The notes: generated by a model from the letters alone, not told the origin. Shown: positions 32,001 to 42,620, counted from the first letter of the stretch. The stretch: 64,000 nt of DNA from Mesostigma viride (GCA_009746045.1 RPFO01000682.1:1-64000); one strand, 5' to 3'. Program-made: numbers and translations.

Positions 32001-35000
32001 GTGTAGGTACGTGTGTGTGCAGCCGCCCCAAGCGTGCGCGGTGTATGTATGTGTGTGTGCAGCCGCCCCTTGCGTGCGCGGTGGATGTACGTGTGTGTGC
32101 AGCCACCCCTTTCGTGCGCGGTGTATGTACATGTGAGTGCCGTCGCCCCAAGCGTGCATTTTGTGTGTAAGTGTGTGTGCAGCAGCCCCTTGCGTGCGCG
32201 GTGTATGTACGTGTGTGTGCAGCCGCCCCGTGGTTGCGCGGTGGATGTACATGTGAGTGGAGCCGGTCCTTGCGTGCGCGGTGTATGTACGTGTGTGTGC
32301 AGCCGCCCCTTGCGTGCGTGGTGTGTGTACATGTAAGTGCAGCCGCCCCTTGCGTGCGCGGTGTATGTACGTGTGTGTGCAGCCGTCCCTTGCGTGCGCG
32401 GTGTGTGTACGTGTGAGTGCAGCTGCCCCAAGCGTGCGCGGTGTGTGTACATGTGTGTGCAGTTGCCCCTTGCGTGCGCGGTGGATGTACGTGTGTGTGC
32501 ATGCCGGCAATTGCGTGCATGGTGTGTGTACGTGTGTGTGCAGCCGCCCCTTGCGTGCGCGGTGTGTGTACGTGTGTGTGCACTCGCCCCTTGCGTGCGC
32601 GGTGGATGTACATGTGTGTGCAGCCGCCCCTTGCGTGCATGGTGTATGTCCATGTGTGGGCAGTTGCCCCTTGCGTGCGCGGCGTATGTACATGTTTTTG
32701 CACTCGCCCCTTGCGTGCATGGTGTATGTATGTGTGTGTGCAGCCGCCCCTTGCGTGCGCGGTGGATGTACGTGTGTGTGCAGCCACCCCTTTCGTGCGC
32801 GGTGTATGTACATGTGAGTGCCGTCGCCCCAAGCGTGCATTTTGTGTGTAAGTGTGTGTGCAGCAGCCCCTTGCGTGCGCGGTGTATGTACGTGTGTGTG
32901 CAGCCGCCCCGTGGTTGCGCGGTGGATGTACATGTGAGTGGAGCCGCCCCAAGCGTGTGTACATGTGTGTGCAGTTGCCCCTTGCGTGCGCGGTGGATGT
33001 ACGTGTGTGTGCATGCCGGCAATTGCGTGCATGGTGTGTGTACGTTTGTGTGCAGCCGCCCCTTGCGTGCGCGGTGTGTGTACGTGTGTGTGAATCCTTG
33101 TCCTTGCGTGCATGGTGTATGTACATGTGGGTGCAGCCGCCCCTTGCGTGCGCGGTGTATGCCAGTGTGTGTGCATGCCGGCCCTTGCGTGCATGGTGTG
33201 TGTAAGTGTGTGTGCAGCCGCCCCGAGCGTGTGTACATGTGTGTGCAGTTGCCCCTTGCGTGCGCAGTGGATGTACGTGTGTGTGCATGCCGGCAATTGC
33301 ATGCATGGTGTGTGTACGTGTGTGTGCAGCCGCCCCTTTCGTGCGCGGTGTGTGTACGTGTGTGTGCACTCGCCCCTTGCGTGCGCGGTGTATGTACGTG
33401 TGTGCAGCCGCCCCTTGCGTGCGCGGTGTATGCCAGTGTGTGTGCATGCCGGCCCTTGCGTGCATGGTGTGTGTAAGTGTGTGTGCAGCCCCTTGCGTGC
33501 ATGGTGTATGTACGTGTGTGTGCAGCCGCCCCTTGCGTGCGCGGTGTGTGTACGTATGTGTGCAGCCGCCCCTTGCGTGCGCGGTGTATGTACGTGTGTG
33601 TGCAGCCGCCCCTTGCGTGCGCGGTGTAGGTACGTGTGTGTGCAGCCGCCCCAAGCGTGCGCGGTGTGTGTACATGTGAGTGCAGCTGCCCCAAGCGTGC
33701 GCGGTGTGTGTACGTGTGTGTGCAGTTGCCCCTTGCGTGCGCGGTGGATGTACGTGTGTGTGCATGCCGGCAATTGCGTGCATGGTGTGTGTACGTGTGT
33801 GTGCAGCCGCCCCTTGCGTGCGCGGTGTGTGTACATGTGTGTGCAGCCGCCCCTTGCGTGCGCGGTGTAGGTACGTGTGTGTGCAGCCGCCCCAAGCGTG
33901 CGCGGTGTGTGTACATGTGTGTGCAGTTGCCCCTTGCGTGCGCGGTGGATGTACGTGTGTGTGCATGCCGGCAATTGCGTGCATGGTGTGTGTACGTGTG
34001 TGTGCAGCAGCCCCTTGCGTGCGCGGTGTGTGTACATGTGTGTGCCGTCGCCCCAAGCGTGCGGTGTGTAAGTGTGTGTGCAGCCGCCCCTTGCGTGCGC
34101 GGTGTAGGTATGTGTGTGCAGCCCCTTGCGTGCGCGGTGTATGTACATGTGTGTGCACTCGCCCCTTGCGTGCATGGTGCATGTATGTATGTGTGTGTGC
34201 AGCCGCCCCTTGCGTGCGCGGTGGATGTACGTGTGTGTGCAGCCACCCCTTTCGTGAGCGGTGTATGTACATGTGAGTGCCGTCGCCCCAAGCGTGCATT
34301 TTGTGTGTAAGTGTGTGTGCAGCAGCCCCTTGCGTGCGCGGTGTATGTACGTGTGTGTGCAGCCGCCCCGTGGTTGCGCGGTGGATGTACATGTGAGTGG
34401 AGCCGGTCCTTGCGTGCGCGGTGTATGTACGTGTGTGTGCAGCCGCCCCTTGCGTGCGTGGTGTGTGTACATGTAAGTGCAGCCGCCCCTTGCGTGCGCG
34501 GTGTATGTACGTGTGTGTGCAGCCGTCCCTTGCGTGCGCGGTGTGTGTACGTGTGTGTGCAGCCGCCCCTCGCGTGCATGGTGAGTGTAAGTGTGTGTGC
34601 AGCAGCCCCTTGCGTGCATGGTGTGTACGTGTGTGTGCAGTTGCCCCTTGCGTGCGCGGTGTATGTACGTGTGTGTGCAGCCGGCCCTTGCGTGCGCGGT
34701 GTGTGTACATGTGAGTGCAGCCGGCCCTTGCGTGCGCGGTGGATGTACATGTGTGGGCAGTTGCCCCTTGCGTGCGCGGTGTATGTACATGTGTTTGCAC
34801 TCGCCCCTTGCGTGCGCGGTGGATGTACATGTGTGTGCAGCCGAACCTTGCGTGCATGGTGTGTGTACCTGTGCGTGAAGTCGCTCCTTGCGTGCATGGT
34901 GTGTGTACGTGTGTGTGCAGCCGCCCCTTGCGTGCGCGGTGTAGGTACGTGTGTGTGCAGCCGCCCCTTGCGTGCGCGGTGTATGTACGTGTGTGTGCAG

Positions 35001-35588
35001 CCGGCCCTTGCGTGCATGGTGTGTGTACGTGTGTGTGCAGCCGGCCCTTGCGTGCGCGGTGGATGTACATGTGTGTGCAGTCGCCCCTTGCGTGCGCGGT
35101 GTAGGTACGTATGTGTGCAGCCGCCCCTTGCGTGCGCGGTGTATGTACGTGTGTGTGCAGCCGCCCCGTGGTTGCGCGGTGTATGTACATGTGTGTGCAG
35201 TTGCCCCTTGCGTGCGCGGTGTATGTACGTGTGTGTGCAGCCGGCCCTTGCGTGCGCGGTGGATGTACATGTGAGTGCAGCCGGCCCTTGCGTGCATGGT
35301 GTGTGTACGTGTGTGTGCAGCCGCCCCTTGCGTGCATGGTGTATGTACATGTGAGTGCAGCCGGCCCTTGCGTGCATGGTGTGTGTACGTGTGTGTGCAG
35401 CCGCCCCTTGCGTGCGCGGTGTATGTACGTGTGTGCGCACTCGCCCCTTGCGTGCGCGGTGTATGTACGTGTGTGTGCAGTTGCCCCTTGCGTGCGCGGT
35501 GGATGTACGTGTGTGTGCAGCCGCCCCTTGCGTGCGCGGTGTGTGTACGTGTATGTGCAGCCGCCCCTTGCGTGCATGTACATGTGTG
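29022..35588. repeat. 40-bp minisatellite array, right part (about 164 units)
   Basis: Continuation of the same array after the copia element, resuming within the split unit at CCCTTGCGTGCGCGG. It has its own higher-order period of 681 bp, seen as near-identical blocks at about 29459, 30140 and 30821 marked by CAGCCACCCCTTTCGTGCG. Another copy lies near 32783 and fragments elsewhere. Other private variants include CATGTTTTTGCACTCG and GTGGAGCCGGTCC. The right edge decays at 35570-35588 into unique AT-rich DNA. Confidence 0.95.
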
Positions 35589-35705
35589 AAGAAATAAGCA
35601 ATAGTGAATGAAATAGTAAAAAGAAAATCATTCCAGCATATGTATGTACAAGTTTTTAGTAGTACACTATGACTATCGTCAAATATAACAATTTTCTATA
35701 TTTTC
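35589..35705. other. Short unique AT-rich spacer
   Basis: Unique sequence between the GT-rich array and the AC-rich field. No gene is seen. Confidence 0.6.
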
Positions 35706-37492
35706 ATACACACACGAACAACACACCCAACACACACACACACTATGTTTGCACCCAAGACACACACCAACACCTAAAAACAAGACACCAACACACAAGA
35801 CAGCCATGCAACACACACCCAACACACACACGCAACACACACATAACACACCTAAGTATAGTTGTTATAACACACAACACATAGGTACATCCCGCCCCCC
35901 CACACACAACACCAACACATGACAATTAACAGGCCACAACACACACACTGACACACATGCCCCAACACACACACACACATGCCCCAACACACACACACAT
36001 GCCCCAACACTGCACACACAACAACACCCAAACACACACCACACACACAAAAGACACCCAACACACATACCGAAAACACGCACACACAACACCTACTAAA
36101 AACAAGACACCAACACACAAGACACCCAACACACACCCAACACACACACACACACACAATGTTTGCACCGGTCGGCCCACGACACCCACACCCAACACAC
36201 ACATAACACACCTAAGTAACACACAACACACACGTACATCCCCCCCCCCCACACACAACACCAACACATGACAATTAACATGCCACAACACACACACATG
36301 CCCCAACACACACACACACATGCCCCAACACTGCACACACAACAACACCCAAACACATACCACACACACACAAGACACCCAACACACATACCGAAAACAC
36401 GCACACACAACACCTACCAAAAACACCAAACACACAAGACACCCAACACACACCCAACACACACACACACACAATGTTTGCACCCACGACACACACACCA
36501 ACACCTAAAAATAAGACACCAACACACAACACACGTACACGTACATCCCCCCCCCCACAACACCAACAATAACATGCAAACAACACACACACAACACACC
36601 TAAGTCACACACACAACACACACGTACTTTCCCCCCCCCACACCCAACACCAACACACAAGACACTTTGCACACACCCTACACACACCCACACCCTTTAT
36701 GAACACATGTACACCCAACACACACACGCAACACACACCTAGGTCGATCACACACAACACACACAAAACACACCTAAGTCACACACAACACACACGTACA
36801 CCCCCCCACACAAACCCAATACCAACACACAAGACACTTGGCCCCCCCCCACCCACCCACACACCCACACCCACACCCACACCACACATCCAACACACAC
36901 AACACACACACTACACACTTAAGTCACACACAACACACACATAACACACCTAAGTCACACACAACACACACGTCCATCCCCCCCTCACACTCAACACCAA
37001 TACATGACAATTAACATGCACACAACACACACACGCACACGCCCCAACACACACACACACAACATACATACACAGAGCACACACACACGCCTCAACACAC
37101 ATACCGAACACACACACACAAGACACCCAACACACATACCGAACACACACACACACACACTATGTTTGCACCCGACATACACACACCCAACACCTACTAA
37201 AAACAAGAAACCAACACACAAGACACCCTACACACACACAACACACACACACACAACACATATCCAACACAAACAACACACACACCTAAGTCACACACAC
37301 AACACACCTACTAAGTCACACACACAACACACATGTACCTCCCCCCCCCCACACCCAACATCAACACACAAGACACTTTGCACACACCCTACACGCCCCC
37401 GCACCTTCATGAATGCACCCAACACACACACACAACACACACGCCCCAACACACATACCCAACATTCACACAACACACCCAACATATAAGGG
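35706..37492. repeat. AC-rich compound repeat field
   Basis: Dense CACACA and AACACACCC motifs with anchors TGTTTGCACC (about 35743, 36157, 36473, 37161), ATGCCCCAACAC, ACATGACAATTAACA and CCTAAGTCACACACAACAC. Runs of 8-10 C occur near 35890, 36240, 36548, 36633, 36802, 36848 and 37342. The anchors recur at about 315 bp in one stretch (36157 to 36473), so longer units have been duplicated. Open frames here are low-complexity by-products. Confidence 0.85.
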
Positions 37493-37535
37493 TAAATATG
37501 GTTTAGGAGTGTAGGGGTTTAGGGTTTAAGGCCTA
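37493..37535. repeat. Plant-telomere-like TTTAGGG pair
   Basis: GGGGTTTAGGGTTTAAGG lies at about 37516-37533, just after the AC-rich field. It holds about two TTTAGGG-type heptamers, too few to prove telomeric origin. Confidence 0.4.
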
Positions 37536-37851
37536 CCATACACCCGTATGTAAAAATGCAACAACACGCCAAGTCATCCGCCACCATGCAAAAATATATA
37601 AACACAACTGGTCATCCTCAACAAGAATGCCCATTTTAGTACCTAATCCGCACTTGGCACTTGTCCAGTTTCGTAAGTCCAACGGCCGTTGGCTTTGAGA
37701 AATTAAGATATGCGACATGCGCCATGCAGCCAAGCTAAAGTATAGGCTGATTGCCCTGTATGTAACATTAGTAAGGTGAACGACCGTCGACAAAAAAACA
37801 CATGCGACATACAAACACCAATTTTACACAGTAATGTTTGGAATGACGTAC
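37536..37851 (-). other. Intron 3 and possible terminal exon of the transposase-like gene
   Basis: Read on the minus strand, a canonical donor GTACGT starts at 37851, directly after the last recognised codon of exon C (ACG). A palindrome with its TTTC-N6/N6-GAAA arms lies at 37679-37692 inside this stretch. An open minus-strand frame ends at 37533 and could hold the last exon, but the acceptor was not fixed, and the gene may instead be truncated here. Confidence 0.5.
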
Positions 37852-38519
37852 CGTAATTTCGGCGTCCACCTTCTTCGCAATTGTGAACCAGCCCTGTCGC
37901 GTGTTGTCCGGATGTCCTTCCCACTTGCCCTTCGTGACCTTTGCGACGCTCAGGTAGCACACGATTGCAGTTAAGGGTTCTCGGTCGTCTGGGTTCCAGA
38001 AGAAGCGTCGGGCGTCCGATCCGGAGGAGGAGCACCTCTCGAAGTATTTTACGTACATTACCCAGTTGCCTTTCTTAAAAACCTCGCCCCCCCCCCTGTA
38101 TGTTTGTTTAAACACTCATCCTTGTCGAGTTGGTGGGCGACTCGAACAACTTTCGCCAACCAGTACGGGTGGTCGGGCACATGGTCCTTGTGCCCCCTCT
38201 CAGATGCGACTGCGACGGCCTCCCCCTCCTGCAAACCACGCCCCAACTCGTTTCTTGCCGTTTGAACGTGGTTCAGGCGGGTTCCCGGATATCGCGTGGG
38301 GTTCCGCGACTTACTCGCCTGGAGTTTTACAGTCCACGACGAGCTGCTCCAATCGTTTGGGCATGTCGTCCACTTGCCCTCTCGGCACTCCGCACAACTG
38401 AAGCATGAAAAACGCCTGAGCTTTACCACCTCGACCCGCTCGCCCTTTTTGTCCAGTCGCCACTGGTGTGCCGTGGAGATATCTCGGATCGGGCCTCGCT
38501 CCTTACCGGACGTGAGAAT
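37852..38519 (-). pseudogene. Exon C of the transposase-like gene, frameshifted at a C10 run
   Basis: The acceptor TTGCAG lies just upstream on the minus strand (AG at 38521-38520). The exon reads ILTSGKERGPIRDI... through PYWLAKVVRVAHQLDKDECLNK in one frame. At the ten-C run (38087-38096 on the plus strand) the reading must change frame to continue as EVFKKGNWVMYVKYFER and on to ...TIAKKVDAEIT at the donor, 37852/37851. The exon is 668 nt. One more base would make it a whole number of codons and keep the phase-0 pattern of the other introns. Either the allele carries a homopolymer deletion or the assembly is wrong by one C. Cysteines in CFSCAEC (minus strand near 38400) could be part of a metal site. 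The sequence after the shift looks as conserved as that before it, so the shift, if real, is young. Confidence 0.65.
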
Positions 38520-38821
38520 CTGCAATTGTAAATCCATGAAACAACATCACAGCACATTTCCCAACTCCAACGGCCGTTGGCACTCAACAATTATAAGATT
38601 TCCCAACTCCAACGGCCGTTGGCCCTTGGAAACTTTATATAAGTACATTTCTCAACTCCAACGGCCGTTGGCACTCAACAATTATACGATTTTCCAGCTC
38701 CAACGGCCGTTGGCCTTATGAAACTTCAAACTGCATCAAGGAAGCTGTCCTCTGTAAAGTGTAACCAGAGACAAATTATAGAACTGCACTTGACCACCAG
38801 AAAGCAACTGTCTTTACTTAC
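38520..38821 (-). other. Intron 2 with four palindromes
   Basis: Donor AAC|GTAAGT at 38822/38821 and acceptor TTGCAG|ATT at 38520/38519, phase 0. It holds perfect CCAACGGCCGTTGG at 38567, 38609, 38658 and 38700. These are two 91-bp tandem copies of a pair. Most copies keep TTTC six (or five) bases before, and GAAA six bases after. Confidence 0.85.
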
Positions 38822-39577
38822 GTTATCGAGAAGAAATGCCCGTCGAACCACGTCCGATTGTGCCGATGGTCGACTCGAGTCTTTGCCGGTTCTCCAATCC
38901 CGGTTCAGGTAGGCCACCAGTGCCTCCACCGTATTCAGGTTCCGATTGTCCTCCTGCATCTGCGCTCTTTTGAGGATGCTTTTGACCGTCCCCCCCTCCC
39001 CGTCCGACTCCCCCTTCCCATGTCCTGCACACGAGTAGTTCCACTCCAATGATTCCAAGTCGGGGTCGGCCTCGAGCAGGTCCGCAGCCATCGCCAACAC
39101 ATACCGGGATTGGAACTGCTCCTTACAGTTGTCGGACCAACTGATCCAGTTCCTCACCTCCACCCCCTCCTCCCTCAGCACGTTAAGGGTATTCTTCATC
39201 ACGAACTCCAGGGTCTGGGCATTCCTCGGTACGTCCTTCCCCATGTAATCGTGCTTCACCCTTTTGATTTCCAGCGATACGGGATCACGGTACATCACGA
39301 TCACCGGCATCAGGACGTAACTACTTGGGTACCAGTACTGCGCCTGCAACTGTTTCTGCAGGTGGTCCGAATAGTTCTCCGAGTAGTCCATCAGGACCAC
39401 CACCGTTCCCAGCGGCATCACGTCAATGCACTCCTTGTAAGCGTGGTGCTGCCAGGCCCATGTATGGACGTGAATGGCGAATTCCGGGAAGCGCGCCGTA
39501 ATGAGTTCATGGAGCTCCGAGAGGGTTGACTTGATGAGTTTTTGCTGCAGGTTCATTTGCGGCGCCACATCCTCCTC
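38822..39577 (-). CDS. Exon B of the transposase-like gene (catalytic-like core)
   Basis: The exon has 252 codons between acceptor TTGCAG|GAG (39578/39577) and donor AAC|GTAAGT, phase 0 at both ends. It encodes VVVLMDYSENY (Asp near exon residue 64), then QAQYWYPSSYVLMPVIVMY, WISWSDNCKEQFQS (Asp near 149) and CAGHGKGESDGEGGTVKS (acidic residues near 190-194). The spacing of Asp, Asp and a late acidic residue fits an RNase H-like DDE/D transposase fold. The same set of motifs (D-ENY, SD-C--Q--S, HGKG--DG-GG) is known to me from a large, poorly characterised family of animal and algal transposase-like proteins. That assignment is from memory and unchecked. No break is seen in this exon. Confidence 0.65.
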
Positions 39578-39833
39578 CTGCAACACAACACACCCGCGCA
39601 CCATGGATTGACCGAAGAATGGAAGTCAGCAGCTGGGAATTTCCCAACGCCAACGGCCGTTGGAAGTATGAAAGTCTACATATATATATTCAACGATGCA
39701 AATATACATGCCCGCGCACCATGGATTGACCGAAGAATGGAAGTCAGCAGCTGGGAATTTCCCAACGCCAACGGCCGTTGGAAGTATGAAAGTCTACATA
39801 TATATATTCAACGATGCAAATATACATGCTTAC
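39578..39833 (-). other. Intron 1 with a 118-bp tandem duplication carrying the palindrome
   Basis: Donor ACG|GTAAG at 39834/39833 and acceptor TTGCAG|GAG at 39578/39577, 256 bp, phase 0. The segment CCATGGATTGACCGAAGAAT... is present twice (39601 and 39719). Each copy has a perfect palindrome (39650-39663 and 39768-39781) with TTTC and GAAA arms at exactly six bases. The duplicated copies are almost identical. Confidence 0.9.
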
Positions 39834-41000
39834 CGTCCCACGGGGCGCTGTGCCCTCCTTTATGAAGTCGAACCACGTGTACTTCTTTGTCCACCCCTTC
39901 ATCTGGTCCGTCACGATGAACTCGGAAATCCCACACTCGTTGCACGTCCCTTCCAAGCAGTTCATTGGGACGTTAACGAACGGGCCGCCCGTCCTCCCCC
40001 CTCCTTGCCCCCCCTCCCCCCTCTCAGCCCTGTGGCAGGTGAAACGTCGAACGAAATCATGGGCATTGTCAGGCACGGAAGGGATACCCTCCCTCTCCTC
40101 GATCTCCAGCGTGCTCTTCAACTCCTTGACGCCTTTGGCGAAGGCAGAGAGCAGAGACTCGAAGACGACGTGCTTTTCGCATGCGCACAAGTCCCGGTCC
40201 TTCCACACGCCCTTTACGCACTTGGGCATGAACTCCACGAACTTCGTGTACCCCACCTTGTACCTTGTCCCGTCCGCAGTCGTCACGATACCTCCCTTGT
40301 ACGGCGACGCGTCAGAACAGAACCGCTTGTAAATCGTTTCAAGCGAGTCCAAATAGTACCTTCCGCCCTGGGAGGAAATGAGGATCCTGGCGTTTCCCTT
40401 CCTTTCGAACTCATTGACCACGTCCTTATGGTTGGGAGACGCCCTCGTGTTTAGGTCTGACAACCAGTAACTCCCGACGATGTCTTTGACCTCCTCCGGA
40501 AACTTGTCCGACCGTAAAGCACGAGGGGGCGCCTTCAGGGCGGGAAGGTCGCCCCCCATCCTCATTCCCCTTGCGGTCTGGATATCCTTGGGCGTGACGT
40601 GAAGCAGCCGCGCGAGAGTGCAATGCCCTTGATTGTTCATGCCGTCCTTTCCCAAGCACATTGACAGCACAGCGCACTTCGCGTTCCTGTGCTCATCCGA
40701 CTTGCCCAATTCCTGGAAACCTTGCACGATATTAGCGACAACCTCCTGAGCGAAGGACTCCGACGCCTTTCTTTTCAGCGCAGGGCGGTACTGTTTCCCC
40801 ATAACCTTCACAACCGCACCTGGCAGCCGCTCAAGCGCCCTCAAGCCTACTGCAGTTTTCGTGTTTTCAGTCTTGTGATTGTTGTCCTTCAGCAAGTATT
40901 CCATTGCGCTGGCCATGTCGAGGGCAAGTTGGTTGCCCTTGATCTCGACGTACTTGAGACTTAGGTCTTTGTTGTGCGCTTCACCTGCATCCGCGCGCAT
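39834..41000 (-). CDS. Exon A of the transposase-like gene (N-terminal and zinc-binding-like part)
   Basis: It is open for 389 codons from ATG at 41000 to the donor at 39834. The ATG may be internal to a longer exon, or a splice acceptor (GATGCAG at 40985) may start the exon nearby, so the true N-terminus is uncertain. It encodes a DNA-binding-like helical stretch (LARLLHVTPKDIQTARGM near residues 129-146), then RYKVGYTKFVEFMPKCV near 246-261, CACEKH near 272-277 and NCLEGTCNECG near 347-357, suggesting metal-binding cysteines. It joins exon B in frame across intron 1. Composition and open length support a real coding exon. Product role: probable transposase or transposase-derived protein; host function unknown. 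Confidence 0.68.
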
Positions 41001-41070
41001 ACAGAATCCAGACGAAGTTTTGACTTTTTATCAAATTATTGCTTTCCAACAATTACCCAATTTGTAGGTC
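41001..41070. other. Short spacer upstream of exon A
   Basis: AT-rich. It could be the 5' leader or the end of an upstream intron. No TATA box is evident. Confidence 0.35.
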
Positions 41071-41595
41071 CCAACGGCCGTTGGACCCCTGAAAGTACGC
41101 CTGAAACACGCCAACACATGCATTTTCGACACCCAACGGCCGTTGGACCCCCGAAAGTGGGCCTGAAACACGCCAACACATGCATTTTCGACACCCAACG
41201 GCCGTTGGACCCCTGAAAGCGGGCCGAAAACACGCCAACACATGCATTTTCGACACCCAACGGCCGTTGGACCCCTGAAAGTGGGCCTGAAACACGCCAA
41301 CACATGCATTTTCGACACCCAACGGCCGTTGGACCCCTGAAAGCGGGCCGAAAACACGCCAACACATGCATTTTCTACACCCAACGGCCGTTGGACCCCT
41401 GAAAGTGGGCCTGAAACACGCCCTTTACATGCATTTTCGACACCCAACGGCCGTTGGACCCCTGAAAGCGGGCCGAAAACACGCCAACACATGCATTTTC
41501 GACGTCCAACGGCCGTTGGGCCCCTGAAAGCGGGCCGGAAACACGCTAACGCATGCATTTTAGACACCCAACGGCCGTTGGACCCCTGAAAGCGG
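41071..41595. repeat. 62-bp tandem array, nine palindromes, upstream of the gene
   Basis: Perfect CCAACGGCCGTTGG at 41071, 41133, 41195, 41257, 41319, 41381, 41444, 41506 and 41568, so the period is 62 bp with one 63-bp step. Each unit continues GACCCCTGAAAG, (GT)GGGCC, AAACACGCC and ACATGCATTTTCGACAC. Units alternate between GTGGGCCTGAAACACG and GCGGGCCGAAAACACG, so pairs may have been copied. The arms TTTC and GAAA are kept. It sits where a promoter or first intron of the minus-strand gene would be. Confidence 0.95.
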
Positions 41596-42120
41596 GCCGA
41601 AAACTCGCCAACACCTGCATTTTTTACACGCCAGGATGTGAATTTCCGAATCCCAACGCACTTTTTATAACCTTAACGACCGTTGGAACCCAGAAATTCG
41701 ACTGAAATGTTTCCATAACACACGTAACAACAAATTTGGTGGTCAACAACCCCGTAAATCCGTAACCCTGCACGCACCTCTTGCCGCCATAGCTCTTGTT
41801 CGCAGCAGGTGGGCCCTGAAGACGCCTTTTGGTCTTGCACCTGTTGGTTACAATTGCATGGCATACCAGCAATATATTGCACATAGCATTGTATTTCACA
41901 CAATTATTATATTCATGCCACAAATAATAATAATAATTGTATTAAACATAGGGGGGCAGGTTGCATATTCGTTTCATTGCAGTCTAATATCAACATATTA
42001 AAAATTTCCATGCCCATAAACATTTTTGATATAGCTATTAGGTTGCTTATTATATTAAATCTTACCAGCCGTGTAGTGGTTTGCGGATTGCTTTATAGGC
42101 TTGCCACACCAACCCAAAAA
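41596..42120. other. Intergenic or upstream-exon region of the gene
   Basis: A degenerate palindrome (TTAACGACCGTTGG) lies at about 41672-41685. A minus-strand stretch near 41781-41843 reads KTKRRLQGPPAANKSYGGKR, preceded by CCAACAG and followed by AG|GTGCGT, so it could be an upstream exon. Its phase did not match a simple join to exon A. The rest is AT-rich, with an ATAATAATAAT run near 41926. Confidence 0.3.
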
Positions 42121-42125
42121 AAAAT

Positions 42126-42160
42126 GTTACGACGGGAGTTGAACCCGGGCCTACTAGACG
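42126..42160 (-). other. tRNA B-box-like motif, possible SINE or tRNA relic
   Basis: On the minus strand GGCCCGGGTTCAACTCCCGT is followed within about 10 bases by a long T run. This looks like a T-arm/B-box with a Pol III terminator. No acceptor stem or convincing A-box was found, so it is not called a tRNA. Confidence 0.25.
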
Positions 42161-42389
42161 TGTTCACGAGGTACTACGAGGATCAGCCAAGAATCTGTCC
42201 CGTACCGGTGTGGTTCACCAGTTCCGCACACTAGCATGGTCTCCGCGTCGCGCTCGTTCATTAAATTTCGGAGAAATTTTGCCTGCTTATATACGTTTTT
42301 GAAGCCCCTCGGCGTCGCGCCGTGAAAAGCTTCCTCCGCCAGGCGTCCAATCAGGTAGCAGGAATGTGAAAAAATGGGCTCGAGCTGTG

Positions 42390-42620
42390 TGCAGCGCCGC
42401 GTCCATGTGGCGCCACACGGCGTCAGGAGTCGGCGTGGCGCCATATATGGCGCTGCGAATTCCCTACCGTGTGGTCTGCAGCGCCACGTCACAGTTGCGA
42501 CTGCAAGTATTTTTCAGCGCGGCGCCGTCCCGGCGCCGCGCCATATCGTTTGGCGCGTCAATTTTTTTCCCGCGCGCGGCGCCTTTTAGGCGCCGCGCCA
42601 TTCCATTTGCGCGTCGGCAT
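42390..42620. repeat. GGCGCC hairpin cluster
   Basis: GGCGCC palindromes recur. Two are long hairpins: GCGCGGCGCCG (42517-42527) with its complement at 42531-42541 and a 3-nt loop, and GCGCGGCGCC (42574-42583) with GGCGCCGCGC (42589-42598) and loop TTTTA. Both are followed by CCAT and a TTTG-GCGCGTC-like motif, so the second is a diverged duplicate of the first. Confidence 0.8.

Noticed and set aside
3553-35631. Very long open frames through the 40-bp array on both strands (hundreds to over 5000 codons)
   Set aside because: All frames of the same strand are open at once, products are His/Thr- or Cys/Val-rich repeats, and openness follows from a stop-free monomer. There is no unique sequence, start context or domain.
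38066-38408. Plus-strand frames opposite the transposase-like exons
   Set aside because: They are antisense shadows of the exons on the minus strand, with no motifs of their own.
41031-41567. Minus-strand frame with repeated ENACVGVF/GSNGRW units upstream of exon A
   Set aside because: It is the translation of the 62-bp palindrome array. The period is not a multiple of three and all three frames are open.
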